DNA of 64,000 bases from Funiculus sociatus GB2-C1 (GCF_039962115.1 NZ_JAMPKJ010000001.1:1-64000); one strand, 5' to 3'. Numbered from the stretch's first letter, positions 43,022-52,589 are shown. The notes: generated by a model from the letters alone, not told the origin. Numbers and translations: made by a program.

Positions 43022-43867
43022 TTACAGCATTTCTAAGGAAACAGGTTTAGTGGGCGGTGGGAAGGCGGCATCTAAGGAAGCCAATTCATCAGCACTCAAT
43101 TTCAAATCCAGGGCAGCATAATTTTGCTCTACATGGTCAATGCGGCTGGATTTGGGAATAACAATTACATTCTCCTGATGCAACAACCAGGCGATCGCTA
43201 CTTGAGCCGCAGTAACTTCTCGTTCTTGAGCGATCGCCTTGAGTGTTCCATTGTTCAGCAAACGACCTTGCTCAATTGGGGAATACGCCATAATTGGGAT
43301 GCTTCGTTGCCGGCACCAGGGCAATAAATTCCACTCAATTCCCCGTCGCATTAGGTTATAGAGGACTTGATTGGTCGCGATCGCGTTTCCGTCCTCCATC
43401 TGGCTGGCTTCCTCCATATCCTCGACATCAAAATTACTCACCCCATAGCTGCGAATTTTCCCGGCTTGTTGAAGCGTCTGAAATGCTTCGAGAGTTTCTG
43501 CTAATGGAACAGAACCGCGCCAGTGCAATAGGTAAAGGTCAAGATAGTCAGTTTTCAACCGTTTCAAACTTCGTTCGCACGCAGCGATCGCACCTTGCTT
43601 GGAGGCGTTGTGCGGATAAACTTTGCTGACTAAAAAAACGGATGCACGACGACTTGCGATCGCTTCTGCGATTACTTCCTCTGCACCGCCTTCGCCATAC
43701 ATTTCGGCAGTGTCAATCAGAGTTAGACCCAGATCGAGTCCGTGGCGTAAGGCATCAATTTCGCTTTGGCGATTCCTGGCATTTTCCCCCATCTGCCAGG
43801 TGCCCATACCAAGAATCGGAATTAATTGTCCAGAGGGTAGTTTAAGTGTTCGCATAGCAGTTTTCAT
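43022..43867 (-). CDS. Aldo/keto reductase
   Basis: A 281-residue NADPH-dependent reductase with the full AKR layout. Asp and Tyr of the tetrad are in LIDTAEMYGEGGAEE, Lys in FLVSKVYPHN, His in YLLHWRGSVPL. The cofactor-binding tail is VIVIPKSSRIDHVEQN. The physiological carbonyl substrate cannot be inferred. It precedes the glycosidase on the same strand and follows a Uma2 gene after 9 bases. Confidence 0.92.
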   Translation of the reverse strand: MKTAMRTLKLPSGQLIPILGMGTWQMGENARNRQSEIDALRHGLDLGLTLIDTAEMYGEGGAEEVIAEAIASRRASVFLVSKVYPHNASKQGAIAACERSLKRLKTDYLDLYLLHWRGSVPLAETLEAFQTLQQAGKIRSYGVSNFDVEDMEEASQMEDGNAIATNQVLYNLMRRGIEWNLLPWCRQRSIPIMAYSPIEQGRLLNNGTLKAIAQEREVTAAQVAIAWLLHQENVIVIPKSSRIDHVEQNYAALDLKLSADELASLDAAFPPPTKPVSLEML

Positions 43868-43876
43868 CCATTCAAG

Positions 43877-44473
43877 CTATTTCTGGAGCGTCTGTTGAAA
43901 GGTCTTGATAGCATCAACGTGATTCACCATATTGATGCAACGTAACAACAAATCCACATCGATCCCTTTGATTTCCTCACTATTGGAAATCTTTTCGTAG
44001 TCCAGAGTGTTGCCCTCTCCCCGCAGGTGATAAATCTCTAGCACTCCGTCTTCCCAGAACCACACTTCAGGAATCTTCAGCCGCTTGTATGTCTCCAGTT
44101 TGTTAATGCCGCCACTGGTAAACACCACTTCGATAGCCAGATCGGGACGCACTCGACCAGGGGCAAGTTTATAGGATTTATCTGCCTCTCGCTTGACGGC
44201 ACCCCCTTCACTTCCTAGGGTCATGGAGCCAGTTGGGGTGAAGTCAAACTCTGCCATAAGCAGGTAAAGCTCCAACAATGCGCCGATCCTCTCCTTTATT
44301 GTTTCGTGGGGTTCTCCTGGCATCCGTCGAATCTCCAGTACTCCATCCAGGAAGGAAAGCCGATATCCTGGACGGTCTAACAATTGCTCAACTGCTTTGA
44401 ACTCTCTCCAGGTCAATCCCTCAAACAGGAGGGGTTCTTCCCTTTGGGGTGTTGCTATCGTTGCCGTGGTCAT
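43877..44473 (-). CDS. Uma2-family nuclease-like protein
   Basis: A 198-residue Uma2 protein. The core is VRPDLAIEVVFTSGGINKLE, followed by YKRLKIPEVWFWEDGVLEIY, containing the acidic and Lys residues of the PD-(D/E)XK fold. It is a separate copy from the one at 18479, with low resemblance outside the core. It lies 9 bases upstream of the aldo-keto reductase and is divergent from the CHAT gene. Confidence 0.88.
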   Translation of the reverse strand: MTTATIATPQREEPLLFEGLTWREFKAVEQLLDRPGYRLSFLDGVLEIRRMPGEPHETIKERIGALLELYLLMAEFDFTPTGSMTLGSEGGAVKREADKSYKLAPGRVRPDLAIEVVFTSGGINKLETYKRLKIPEVWFWEDGVLEIYHLRGEGNTLDYEKISNSEEIKGIDVDLLLRCINMVNHVDAIKTFQQTLQK

Positions 44474-44632
44474 AAGAGTCTCTGGTCTGTTTCCAGATTA
44501 GGAGTGATTGGGTTTGGATGGCGATCGCTTTAACGTAACTTCTTTTATAGTATGGGTTTATTAAATCAGAAGGAGCCTGGTATTAGAGACCGATCGCTAT
44601 CCTTAAAATTCCTTGCCTTCAAAGTACTTGAG

Positions 44633-44660
44633 CTATCTTGGATAAAACCCTGCAAGATAG
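44633..44660 (+). promoter_or_regulatory. Inverted repeat overlapping the CHAT translation start region
   Basis: CTATCTTG (44633-44640) and CAAGATAG (44653-44660) are exact complements with a 12-base loop, ending 3 bases before the ATG at 44664. There is no good Shine-Dalgarno outside it. The hairpin could be an operator or could mask ribosome entry, keeping a dangerous protease low. Binding partner unknown. Confidence 0.45.
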
Positions 44661-44663
44661 TCT

Positions 44664-47600
44664 ATGCTCACGCTTCGCCTTACCCAACACGCAGATAGTC
44701 AACCAGCCTACTATCGGGTTGAAGTTGCCTTGAAGGGTGATGGTTCGAGACAAACGGCGACAGTACGTTTCCAGTTCAAGCTGACTCAGCAGGAGCAGGA
44801 AAACATCCGTTGGTATTTGGAGGATTATCTCCAGTATCTCTCCGACCCTGCCCCTCAGATTGCAGCAAAGGTAGAGAGACGGATGGCGGAGATCGGAGTT
44901 GAGCTATTTAAAGAAATTTTTCAGGCGAATGATGATGCTCGTGATCTGTGGGCAACCCTGCGTCAGAACTTGAATCATACTCGTGTGGAAATTCTGACGG
45001 ATATTGCCCAGGCAACAGCGATTCCCTGGGAATTGTTGCGCGATCCCAAAACCGATGCTTGTCTGGCGTTGCGATCGCCTGCGTTTGTTCGTAGCTATTC
45101 GCAACCTGCTCAACGTCCACGACTGCCTCAAACTAATGGAGATACCATTCGGATTCTACTGGTGATTTGTCGTCCTCAAGGTAGGGACGATGTGCCATTT
45201 CGTTCTGTTGCTAGTCGGTTGATTAAGGGACTTGGCACCAGAACTGATGGGTTTCAGTTAGATGTTTTGCGTCCACCGACCTTCGAGCAACTCAGCCGTG
45301 TTCTACGGCAGGCGAAGGCGCAAGGCAAACCGTATCATGTCGTTCACTTCGATGGACATGGAGTTTACCAGGATAGTAGTCAACTGACGCTAAACAAAAA
45401 TCCGCTATTTTTTGCGGATCGTCGTCCGGGGATGCACGGCTACCTGGCATTTGAAAATGGGATGGCTGACGAGAATGTTGAGTTTGTCAGTGGTTCAGAT
45501 TTAGGGCAACTGCTGGTAGAGACGGATGTCCCAGTTTTAGTGCTGAATGCCTGTCGCTCAGGTCATGCTGAGGCACAGGATGCTCCAACACAAATCGAGG
45601 GTGCAACTTCAGATCAGATAGGTGATGCCCATTCACCGGTGCGATCATTTGGTTCATTGGCGCAGGAAGTGATGGATGCAGGGGTAGCTGGTGTGGTTGC
45701 CATGCGTTACAACCTTTATGTGATGACAGCCGCTCAGTTTGTGGCGGATCTGTATGCATCGCTGGTGCAGGGGCAGACGTTAGGCGAGGCTGTAACCTCA
45801 GGACGGAAACAACTCAAGGATCAACCTCAGCGAGAAGTTGCCTACAAACCTGTGGCATTGCAAGACTGGCTGGTTCCTGTGGTGTATGAGGCAGCTGCGA
45901 TCACCCTTTTCCCAGCACCTGTTCACTCGCAAAAGCTAACAATCCAATTGCATGAGAATGATGCTCTCCCTGTAACTGGAATGTTGGATGCTCAACTACC
46001 CAAAGCTCCAGATGCTGGATTCTTTGGACGGGATGAGACGTTGTTGGCAATTGACCGAGCATTTGACCATCATGCGATCATATTACTCCATGCGTTTGCT
46101 GGAAGCGGAAAGACCAGCACGGCGGCTGAGTTTGGTCGTTGGTATGCATTAACAGGTGGATTGCTTGAGGCTGGAAAACAGGGATACGTATTGTTCACGT
46201 CGTTTCAGCGATATCTGCCGTTATCAAGGGTGCTGGATAAGCTCGGTCAGGTTTTTGAGCGCGATTTGGAACGATCTGGAATTCAGTGGCTGGCATTGAG
46301 TGATGAACAGCAAAGGGCTGTTGCGTTGCAGGTGCTATCCCAAGTTCCGGTGCTATGGATTTGGGACAATGTGGAACCTGTTGCAGGATTTCCTGATGGC
46401 GAGACTCAACGCTGGAGCGAAGCCGAGCAGCAGGAACTGGCAGACTTTCTTCGAGATGCGCGAGACACTAAAGCTAAATTTTTGCTGACTTCTCGACGCG
46501 ATGAACGAGGATGGTTAGGCGATTTACCTGTGCGAGTGCAAGTGCTACCAATGCCTATGCAAGAACGGGTGCAATTCGCACGAGCGTTAGCAAAGAAACA
46601 TGGGCACCGTCTAACAAATGTAGAGGATTGGCGACCGTTGCTGAGATACACACAAGGAAATCCGTTGACGATTACGGTAGTAGTTGGTCAAGCACTGCGT
46701 AATGGATATAGAAGCAAAGAGCAAATTGAAAAATTTGTTGCTGACTTGCAATCTGGTGAAGCTGAATTGGATGATGACGAGAGCGACGGGCGAGCTAAAT
46801 CTCTAAGTGCATCTTTGAGCTACGGATTTGAACATAACTTTACCCTAAAGGAGAAAGAGAGACTCGCTTTACTATCTTTCTTTCAAGGGTTTGTTACTGC
46901 TTTTGTATTTTCTACGATCGGTTATCCTGATAATGAATGGAGAACTCCAAAAGTTGCAGACTTTGAAGAATTTTATCGTACAGCTATATCAATACTGAAG
47001 CGTGCAACTGAAATTGGGTTTCTCCAAGAAATCGAAGTGGATTTTTATTGGATTCATCCAGCTTTACCTTGGTATTTCAATCGCTTATTTAGACAGCTTT
47101 ACGCACTTAAGGAAACTAGACTATCTGCCACTTATGCATTTGTAAGAGCAATAGGAGACTGGGGGACAGGCTATCACAACCTTTACTTTGATGGGAATCG
47201 AGATGTGGCTGCTTTTCTAATTGCTGAGGAATTAAACTTGCTGTATGCCTTAAAATTAGCGATAGTTAATAACTGGAAAAAAGAGTTGAATGATGTAGCG
47301 AGAGGTCTATTTGCACTCTATGAACATATAGGTGATAGAAGCCAAGAAGAGAGCCTTACAGTAAAATTACTTCCCTATTTTGTTGATTCTAAAACTAGAG
47401 AACCAATATTAAATTTAGAAGAGGAGTGGGATAGGCTCACTCACCATTACTTCAAACTTCTACTTCATCATGGGCGAATGGAAGAAGCAAAACAACTCCA
47501 ACAGAAAAAAGTCGAGTGGAATCGAAAGCAAACTCAGACAATTATAAATCTGTCGCCGGAAGAGTTGGATGAGACCCAAAAAATCGATATTAGGAACCTG

Positions 47601-48308
47601 GCTGTATCAATTGAAGGTATAGGTGTAATTTTTCGTTCGCAAAATAACCCTGAATGTGTTGGCTATTTTGAAGAAGCTGTATCACTTTATCAAAAGATCA
47701 GTAATAGAACTGCTGAAGCTGTGGTTGCACACAATTTGGCTCAAGCATATAAAGATATATCTGAAATTCAGAATTATACAGAAGCCCAAGAGTGGCTCTT
47801 AAAAGCTTTTCAACTATATGGTGAAAATGATTTCCTTGGAAAAGGGAAAAGCGCAATTCTATTTGGTAAGGTGTGTCATGAGCGTTTCGAAAAAGCGCGG
47901 CCTTTTGGAGAGGAGAAAGCCCTGCTTCGAGAACTAAATCTAGGAATAGAGTTTTATCACAAAGCACTTAAGTCTTTGCCTTCCAATGCTGTAGCAGACT
48001 TGGTTGAGGCATCTATAGGTCTTGGAGATACATACAGCGATGCAGTCGAATTTGAGTTAGCTTTATCGTATTATCAACAAGCAATTCGCTACAGTGAAGA
48101 AATCGGAAACTTTTACAAAGCAGCTCAAGCGCGTTATAGCGCTGCTATCACTCTTGCACGGGCAGAAAGATATGATGATGCTCTTTTCTATGCACAAGCT
48201 GCACTAAGGACTGTAGAAACTTGTGGAATAAACGAAAAGATACAACCAACAAAAGATTTGATTTCAAACCTTGAGCAGAAGTTACTTGAAAGATCAGGAT
48301 TAAGCTAA
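44664..48308 (+). CDS. CHAT protease / NTPase / helical-repeat protein
   Basis: A 1214-residue multidomain protein. The CHAT caspase-like protease covers about 1-400 with the His in HFDGHG (His232) and Cys in LVLNACRSG (Cys297). A STAND-type NTPase follows, Walker A HAFAGSGKTS (476-485) and Walker B VLWIWDNVEP near 565. The C-terminal third is helical with TPR-like repeats (AEAVVAHNLAQAYKDISEIQ; SYYQQAIRYSEEIGNFYKAA). The combination is typical of sensor-NTPase-protease immune proteins. Its stop overlaps the next start by one base (TAATG). The last 1.5 kb is more AT-rich than the CHAT half, suggesting a mosaic. Confidence 0.9.
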   Translation: MLTLRLTQHADSQPAYYRVEVALKGDGSRQTATVRFQFKLTQQEQENIRWYLEDYLQYLSDPAPQIAAKVERRMAEIGVELFKEIFQANDDARDLWATLRQNLNHTRVEILTDIAQATAIPWELLRDPKTDACLALRSPAFVRSYSQPAQRPRLPQTNGDTIRILLVICRPQGRDDVPFRSVASRLIKGLGTRTDGFQLDVLRPPTFEQLSRVLRQAKAQGKPYHVVHFDGHGVYQDSSQLTLNKNPLFFADRRPGMHGYLAFENGMADENVEFVSGSDLGQLLVETDVPVLVLNACRSGHAEAQDAPTQIEGATSDQIGDAHSPVRSFGSLAQEVMDAGVAGVVAMRYNLYVMTAAQFVADLYASLVQGQTLGEAVTSGRKQLKDQPQREVAYKPVALQDWLVPVVYEAAAITLFPAPVHSQKLTIQLHENDALPVTGMLDAQLPKAPDAGFFGRDETLLAIDRAFDHHAIILLHAFAGSGKTSTAAEFGRWYALTGGLLEAGKQGYVLFTSFQRYLPLSRVLDKLGQVFERDLERSGIQWLALSDEQQRAVALQVLSQVPVLWIWDNVEPVAGFPDGETQRWSEAEQQELADFLRDARDTKAKFLLTSRRDERGWLGDLPVRVQVLPMPMQERVQFARALAKKHGHRLTNVEDWRPLLRYTQGNPLTITVVVGQALRNGYRSKEQIEKFVADLQSGEAELDDDESDGRAKSLSASLSYGFEHNFTLKEKERLALLSFFQGFVTAFVFSTIGYPDNEWRTPKVADFEEFYRTAISILKRATEIGFLQEIEVDFYWIHPALPWYFNRLFRQLYALKETRLSATYAFVRAIGDWGTGYHNLYFDGNRDVAAFLIAEELNLLYALKLAIVNNWKKELNDVARGLFALYEHIGDRSQEESLTVKLLPYFVDSKTREPILNLEEEWDRLTHHYFKLLLHHGRMEEAKQLQQKKVEWNRKQTQTIINLSPEELDETQKIDIRNLAVSIEGIGVIFRSQNNPECVGYFEEAVSLYQKISNRTAEAVVAHNLAQAYKDISEIQNYTEAQEWLLKAFQLYGENDFLGKGKSAILFGKVCHERFEKARPFGEEKALLRELNLGIEFYHKALKSLPSNAVADLVEASIGLGDTYSDAVEFELALSYYQQAIRYSEEIGNFYKAAQARYSAAITLARAERYDDALFYAQAALRTVETCGINEKIQPTKDLISNLEQKLLERSGLS

Positions 48309-48604
48309 TGACATCATCTCTATGGTTCGACAATTTGCCTACGCTTGGGCAGTTAGCTCCTGGACAGGCTGCAACTAAGCTACGTGAGCTTGGTGAAATT
48401 GCTGATGCTGAGGTTCTAGAATCTGCTGAGAAAGATGTTCCGCAAACTTATGCTGCCTGGTCTCTTCTAGGCGATAAACCCTGGTAGCACACGCCTCACA
48501 CGCTTGGCTATCTTGCCCCTGCTCCTCCCAACAGTCACGACTTATCGATTCAATCTGCCAGCAATATCGCTCCTGACCTCACCGTGAAAAGCGATCACAA
48601 TTGA
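48308..48604 (+). pseudogene. CHAT-partner gene, broken copy
   Basis: ATG 48308 overlaps the CHAT stop. The frame reads LWFDNLPTLGQL ... AATKLRELG for 59 codons, then meets TAG at 48485. Past the stop the same frame goes on with HTPHTLGYLAPAPPNSHDLS, matching residues about 72-105 of the intact copy 330 bases downstream, then ends at 48602. It is a truncated duplicate. If TAG is read as a true stop, a 59-residue peptide could still be made from a strong coupled start. Confidence 0.75.
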
Positions 48605-48641
48605 GTATGATCAATCTCTTAAACTCTCAAATCTTTACTGC

Positions 48642-49568
48642 ATGATGGACACTGCTCTTTGGTTTGATGACCAACCTGTTTTAGGTCATCTTCCTCATTT
48701 ACAGGCTGCTGCAAAACTCAGGGAAATTGGAGATGAAGTTACTGCTGAAGTTTTAGAGGAAGATGTAGATCCTAACATCGCTAACTTTAGTGCAAGAAGT
48801 TCTTGGCCTTTCCACGATAAACCCTGGCAGCACACGGCTCACACACTTGGCTATCTTGCACCTGCTCCTCCCAATAGCCACGACTTACCGATTCAGTCTG
48901 CCAGCAATATCGCTCCTAACCTCACCCTGAAAAGTGATCGCATCAAAATTACCCTCAACGCTTTACGGGTTGCCGATTACCCTGGTAGTGGCACCCATCA
49001 AATTTTGTTTGACTTCTACGCTCAGAACCAACTTCCTGACACTACGGAACATCTACACTTCAACAGCACCTATCGAGTCCGAGAAGGCGAACGTGCTGCC
49101 CTGCTTAACTACCCCATCTTCCTGGGATTGAATGTTGGCAACAATGGGTTGATCTTTAAGTGCTTCACCGTCAACGTCAAAAACGAAGAAGATGAAGCCG
49201 CTATTCAGTTTCTAGAGTCCGATGTATTCAAAACTGGGTTGCAATTGGCAACCACTGTACAACCTGCGATCAAGCCTCTGTCGGAAATGGCGATTGGGTT
49301 CACTAAGGCAATTGCCAATCGTCGCAAGAACGTTCCCGTGCAAGATATCCATATTGGTCTGGATTTCAGCAACAATCCGATGGGTGCTCGTTTAGCAGAG
49401 GGAGTTTACATCGCTGTGCAAATTCCCGAAACACTTACCCGTGTCTGGGATTGGAGCGATTGGATTTACGACACCAGCACAGGACAAATCGTTAAAGACT
49501 ACAGCCGCGACCAGTTGATTCCCTACAATTACATCGCCTTTGGCATCAGTCGCTATGAGGCAAGTTAA
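48642..49568 (+). CDS. CHAT-linked partner protein, unknown family
   Basis: A 308-residue soluble protein. An N-terminal module with LWFDDQPVLGHL, AAAKLREIG and PFHDKPWQHTAHTLGYL (about 1-75) leads to a strand-rich body starting near residue 95 (TLKSDRIKITLNALRVADYP), ending with VYIAVQIPETLTRVWDWSDW and YIAFGISRYEAS. No domain is recognised. A diverged, stop-containing copy of its first third sits between it and the CHAT gene. Position suggests it is the CHAT substrate, inhibitor or effector; that is inference. Confidence 0.75.
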   Translation: MMDTALWFDDQPVLGHLPHLQAAAKLREIGDEVTAEVLEEDVDPNIANFSARSSWPFHDKPWQHTAHTLGYLAPAPPNSHDLPIQSASNIAPNLTLKSDRIKITLNALRVADYPGSGTHQILFDFYAQNQLPDTTEHLHFNSTYRVREGERAALLNYPIFLGLNVGNNGLIFKCFTVNVKNEEDEAAIQFLESDVFKTGLQLATTVQPAIKPLSEMAIGFTKAIANRRKNVPVQDIHIGLDFSNNPMGARLAEGVYIAVQIPETLTRVWDWSDWIYDTSTGQIVKDYSRDQLIPYNYIAFGISRYEAS

Positions 49569-50012
49569 ATGAACAGAACTGCTAGTATGCTTCGTAAAAA
49601 CTAAAGCTAGCGCTTACGCCCCTTCACCTTTTAGAACACGAGGGGAGAATACCTCACTGTTGTTCAGTGAACCATAACACTTCCATGCCCAAGGTTTTGC
49701 TCAGAGGAGTGATCGCATAGCGTCCGCTTTGTGGAGTGGGCGACAATAGAAACCTCAACTCAAGAAAGCCGCTACTTTCTCTGGAACCCCGAATGTGCAA
49801 AGAGTCGGGAGAAAATAAGGTCATTTTGTTTAACCTTGGCGGTCATGGACACTTTGATATGCAGGCGTACATGAACTATCAGACCGGAAAACTGGTAGAT
49901 ACTGAGTACAGTGCAGAGGAAGTCGCGATCGCTCTGGCAGGATTACCTGTTGTCGGTTAGGGTTCTGGAGAGCTGATTTCTTGCCGTCCTCAGTTGTGGT
50001 TGTGTTTGTGTT
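49569..50012. other. Intergenic region with gene remnant
   Basis: Apart from the trpB-like remnant (49736-49960), this stretch holds a HIP1-linked short palindrome near 49711-49736 (GATCGCATAGCGTCCGC then TTTGTGGAG) and no intact gene. Confidence 0.5.
49736..49960 (+). pseudogene. Tryptophan synthase beta-like (TrpB2) C-terminal remnant
   Basis: From about 49793 the frame reads CKESGENKVILFNLGGHGHF then DMQAYMNYQTGKL and EVAIALAGLP. This is the C-terminal block of TrpB-like PLP enzymes (VILFNLCGHGHFDMxAY). Nothing upstream matches, so only about 55 of some 450 residues remain. Confidence 0.65.
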
Positions 50013-50633
50013 ATGCTCAGTGTCCCTCTGCAACTGCCTGACGCAGATATCGTGTTCTACCCGTCTCTGCTGGATGGGCAGGAAAGCGATCGCTTGCTCA
50101 CACAACTGACTGAAACGATTGACTGGCGACAGGACTGGATTACCATCTACGGGCGCTCAATGCCTCAACCGAGACTGACGGCTTGGTATGGCGATCCTGG
50201 TACATCCTACACTTACTCTGGTATCACGATGCACCCTTCTCCCTGGACAGGCACATTACTTGACCTCAAGGCAAAGGCTGAAGCCGTTTCTGGTGTCGTG
50301 TTCAACAGTGTGCTGCTCAATCTCTACCGAGATGGCAACGACAGTATGGGCTGGCACAGCGATGATGAACCGGAGCTAGGGCAAAATCCGGTCATTGGTT
50401 CTCTGAGTTTGGGAGGAACACGGCGGTTCATACTGCGGCACCGAGCCGGAAAAGGCTTGAAGCATCAACTGGAGTTAACTTCTGGTAGTTTCTTGTTGAT
50501 GCAGGGGACAACGCAACATTACTGGCAGCATCAAATTCCGAAAACTAAACGTCCGGTTCCTCCCCGGATTAATTTGACCTTTCGAGTCATTGACTTGTCA
50601 GTTCGCCTAACTAGCGAACTTGACACTGATTGA
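50013..50633 (+). CDS. AlkB-family 2-oxoglutarate/Fe(II) dioxygenase
   Basis: A 206-residue demethylase that removes N-alkyl lesions from nucleic acids oxidatively. The iron ligands are in MGWHSDDEPELG (HxD); the 2OG-binding part is FRVIDLSVRL-type C-terminal Arg region with RINLTFRVI. GSLSLGGTRRFILRHR is the conserved central block, and PRLTAWYGDPGTSYTYSG the substrate-lid segment. Length matches AlkB. Its 3' end overlaps the convergent GUN4 gene by 23 bases. Confidence 0.93.
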   Translation: MLSVPLQLPDADIVFYPSLLDGQESDRLLTQLTETIDWRQDWITIYGRSMPQPRLTAWYGDPGTSYTYSGITMHPSPWTGTLLDLKAKAEAVSGVVFNSVLLNLYRDGNDSMGWHSDDEPELGQNPVIGSLSLGGTRRFILRHRAGKGLKHQLELTSGSFLLMQGTTQHYWQHQIPKTKRPVPPRINLTFRVIDLSVRLTSELDTD

Positions 50634-51801
50634 GCTTAGTAAATAAAGCAGGCACATAGTCGTAATAGCGATCGCTAGCAAGATAAATGGCATCTGTGGT
50701 ACAACTGCCACAACCAGGTTCGCTGAGAATGTCACTCAATAAGTTAGAGGAAATCCCCCCCCAAGGAAACTGTCCGATTGGTGCCGTAGCAGTAGAGTTT
50801 AGTTCCGAATCCAACCGCCATTTGGTTCCAGCTAACACGACCCCAAAAGGATTGTTTTCCGGTAATGGTTGGGATCTGTACCATCCCACTGCCTGACCAA
50901 ACTTTTCAACTCGTGCTTTCGGATTTTTCGTCTGAGAGGCAGTCTGCTGCCAGATACGCTTTTGAGCGCTGTACCCAAAGCGTCCCTTACTGGCTTGCGA
51001 CCAGAGGGTGTCTATGCTACGAAAATCCTCACAGGGAAAGCGATTGAGCAGGGTTTTGCTGCCATAGAGTAAGTCCGCACCCTGTCCTTGTAGTTTCTGC
51101 AATCGCTGAAAAATGGCGCGAGTCTCGACATCCGCACCCCGCCAGTCACCTGCTGCCAAAAGGCTTTTGAGGCGGCTGTAGTTGATGCGCCATTTGTTAG
51201 GAGAAGTGCTTGCGATCGCATCGAAGGTAACGCTTTTAACGATGTCCTGATATACCTGTCGGATAGAATCGTTCTTTTGCAGGTAGGCTCCTTGTAGGCG
51301 AAATACATAGCGACCATCAGGACTGCTGAACAGCACATTATCAGACTCGTAGAGTCCAGTGGAAGTGTAGGCGATCGCTTTCTGTCCAGCAACGGTGAGG
51401 GGGCGATCGTCATTCTGGCTCAATTCGCCTTTCCAGCTTGTCAGGGGCAACCGCTTAGAGTTGTCGTAGATGCTAATGCTGATGATCGGAGGGGTTTCAG
51501 GTAGACTCTCCCGGTTCACAAAATCTTGCTGCTGCCAAACCTCTAGAACTTCTAGCGGGGGGCTTGGCTTCGTCGATTGAGTCGTACTGGTAGGCGTAAT
51601 CACATAGCCCTTTGGGGAAACGAAGCGAAACCCAAAGCGATCGCTCAGGTAAAACACATCCCGACTTTGCATTGAGGCGTTGGGAGCAGGTTTGGCGGCA
51701 ATTGCCTCAGGCGTGGGAGATTGAGTGGATGATGTTGGAAGATTGCTGCTACAGCCAATAGCCAGAAATGTTAGTAACCCAACTACAATAGAGCGCTTCA
51801 T
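50611..51801 (-). CDS. Lipoprotein with C-terminal GUN4-like domain
   Basis: A 396-residue protein. The signal sequence ends in a lipobox (LAIGC, Cys17). The middle (about 50-195) is a strand-rich part with FRFVSPKGYVITPTS and YVFRLQGAYLQ. Residues about 205-380 match GUN4: LLAAGDWRGADVETRAIF, FPCEDFRSIDTLWSQAS, GRFGYSAQKRIWQ. GUN4 binds porphyrins and activates Mg-chelatase; an exported, lipid-anchored version is unusual. The pairing of a secreted front with GUN4 suggests tetrapyrrole sensing at the envelope, which is inference. Confidence 0.8.
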   Translation of the reverse strand: MKRSIVVGLLTFLAIGCSSNLPTSSTQSPTPEAIAAKPAPNASMQSRDVFYLSDRFGFRFVSPKGYVITPTSTTQSTKPSPPLEVLEVWQQQDFVNRESLPETPPIISISIYDNSKRLPLTSWKGELSQNDDRPLTVAGQKAIAYTSTGLYESDNVLFSSPDGRYVFRLQGAYLQKNDSIRQVYQDIVKSVTFDAIASTSPNKWRINYSRLKSLLAAGDWRGADVETRAIFQRLQKLQGQGADLLYGSKTLLNRFPCEDFRSIDTLWSQASKGRFGYSAQKRIWQQTASQTKNPKARVEKFGQAVGWYRSQPLPENNPFGVVLAGTKWRLDSELNSTATAPIGQFPWGGISSNLLSDILSEPGCGSCTTDAIYLASDRYYDYVPALFTKLNQCQVR

Positions 51802-52028
51802 ATCGCTAGATTAAGTATTCTTCGATCTTGATGTCGTCTCCAGTCTGGCAAGTTTGCGATTGAATCGGTTACTTTGTTTCAGTTTGAGATACAAAGGCAT
51901 AGCGACCCGCTTTCCCCAGCATCAGCAAGCAAATACGCCGTTTTGACGAGCGCACAACATCGCATACAAGCGTGATCGCGCCTGACAATAGTGGTTGAGA
52001 AGAAGAGCGAGCGCACTCCAGTTAAGAC

Positions 52029-52589
52029 TCATTGCTCCAAAAGAAGTGGTAATAGCCGCTGTAATTCTCCACAAGCTGCCTGAAGTGATTCTGGTGCATC
52101 TTCTGGTAAGTTTTGAGAACGGCATTGATCTGCCAGTTTCTCAACATAGGGCTTGCAAGAAGCTTCATTTTTCAGAAATTTTGAATAGGTATCTTCCTCG
52201 TTTACAGGTTCTTCCTGCAAGTAGTGTATCCAGGTTTCAATATTGCGTTTAGGTACAAATACTGCGATCGCTTCATCTGGTTGACGATTTTCCTGGGAAT
52301 CTTCGCTGAGGGCGTGAGCTAACTGATTGAGTCGTTCCTGCGATGTGTCAGTATCTGCATCAATCAACACGACTAATCCAATCGATACACGGTTTTTATT
52401 TTGGCGATATGCTTTTACTTCCGCCGGATACTGAGTGCGTACATACTGTTCCCCAGATTGGCTACCTGGAGGACAGATTTCAGCTCGGAATCGACCTGCA
52501 AAACCTCGTTTTTTTAAGAAATAACGAGCAAAAACCTCCTGCTGTCTATCTTCACAGAGGATGACAATCTGGACTCTATGCTGGCTCAT
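52029..52589 (-). CDS. TOPRIM-like / DUF4276-type protein, partner of the ATPase
   Basis: A 186-residue protein with TOPRIM-like acidic positions: Glu13 in VILCEDRQQE and DADTD (Asp77, Asp79) in LVVLIDADTDTS. The C-terminal half is helical with NIETWIHYL. This is the architecture of small nucleases paired with OLD/RecF-like ATPases (RloB, AriB and DUF4276 proteins). Its first 14 bases overlap the upstream ATPase gene, so both come from one transcript. Which family it belongs to needs a profile search. Confidence 0.7.
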   Translation of the reverse strand: MSQHRVQIVILCEDRQQEVFARYFLKKRGFAGRFRAEICPPGSQSGEQYVRTQYPAEVKAYRQNKNRVSIGLVVLIDADTDTSQERLNQLAHALSEDSQENRQPDEAIAVFVPKRNIETWIHYLQEEPVNEEDTYSKFLKNEASCKPYVEKLADQCRSQNLPEDAPESLQAACGELQRLLPLLLEQ

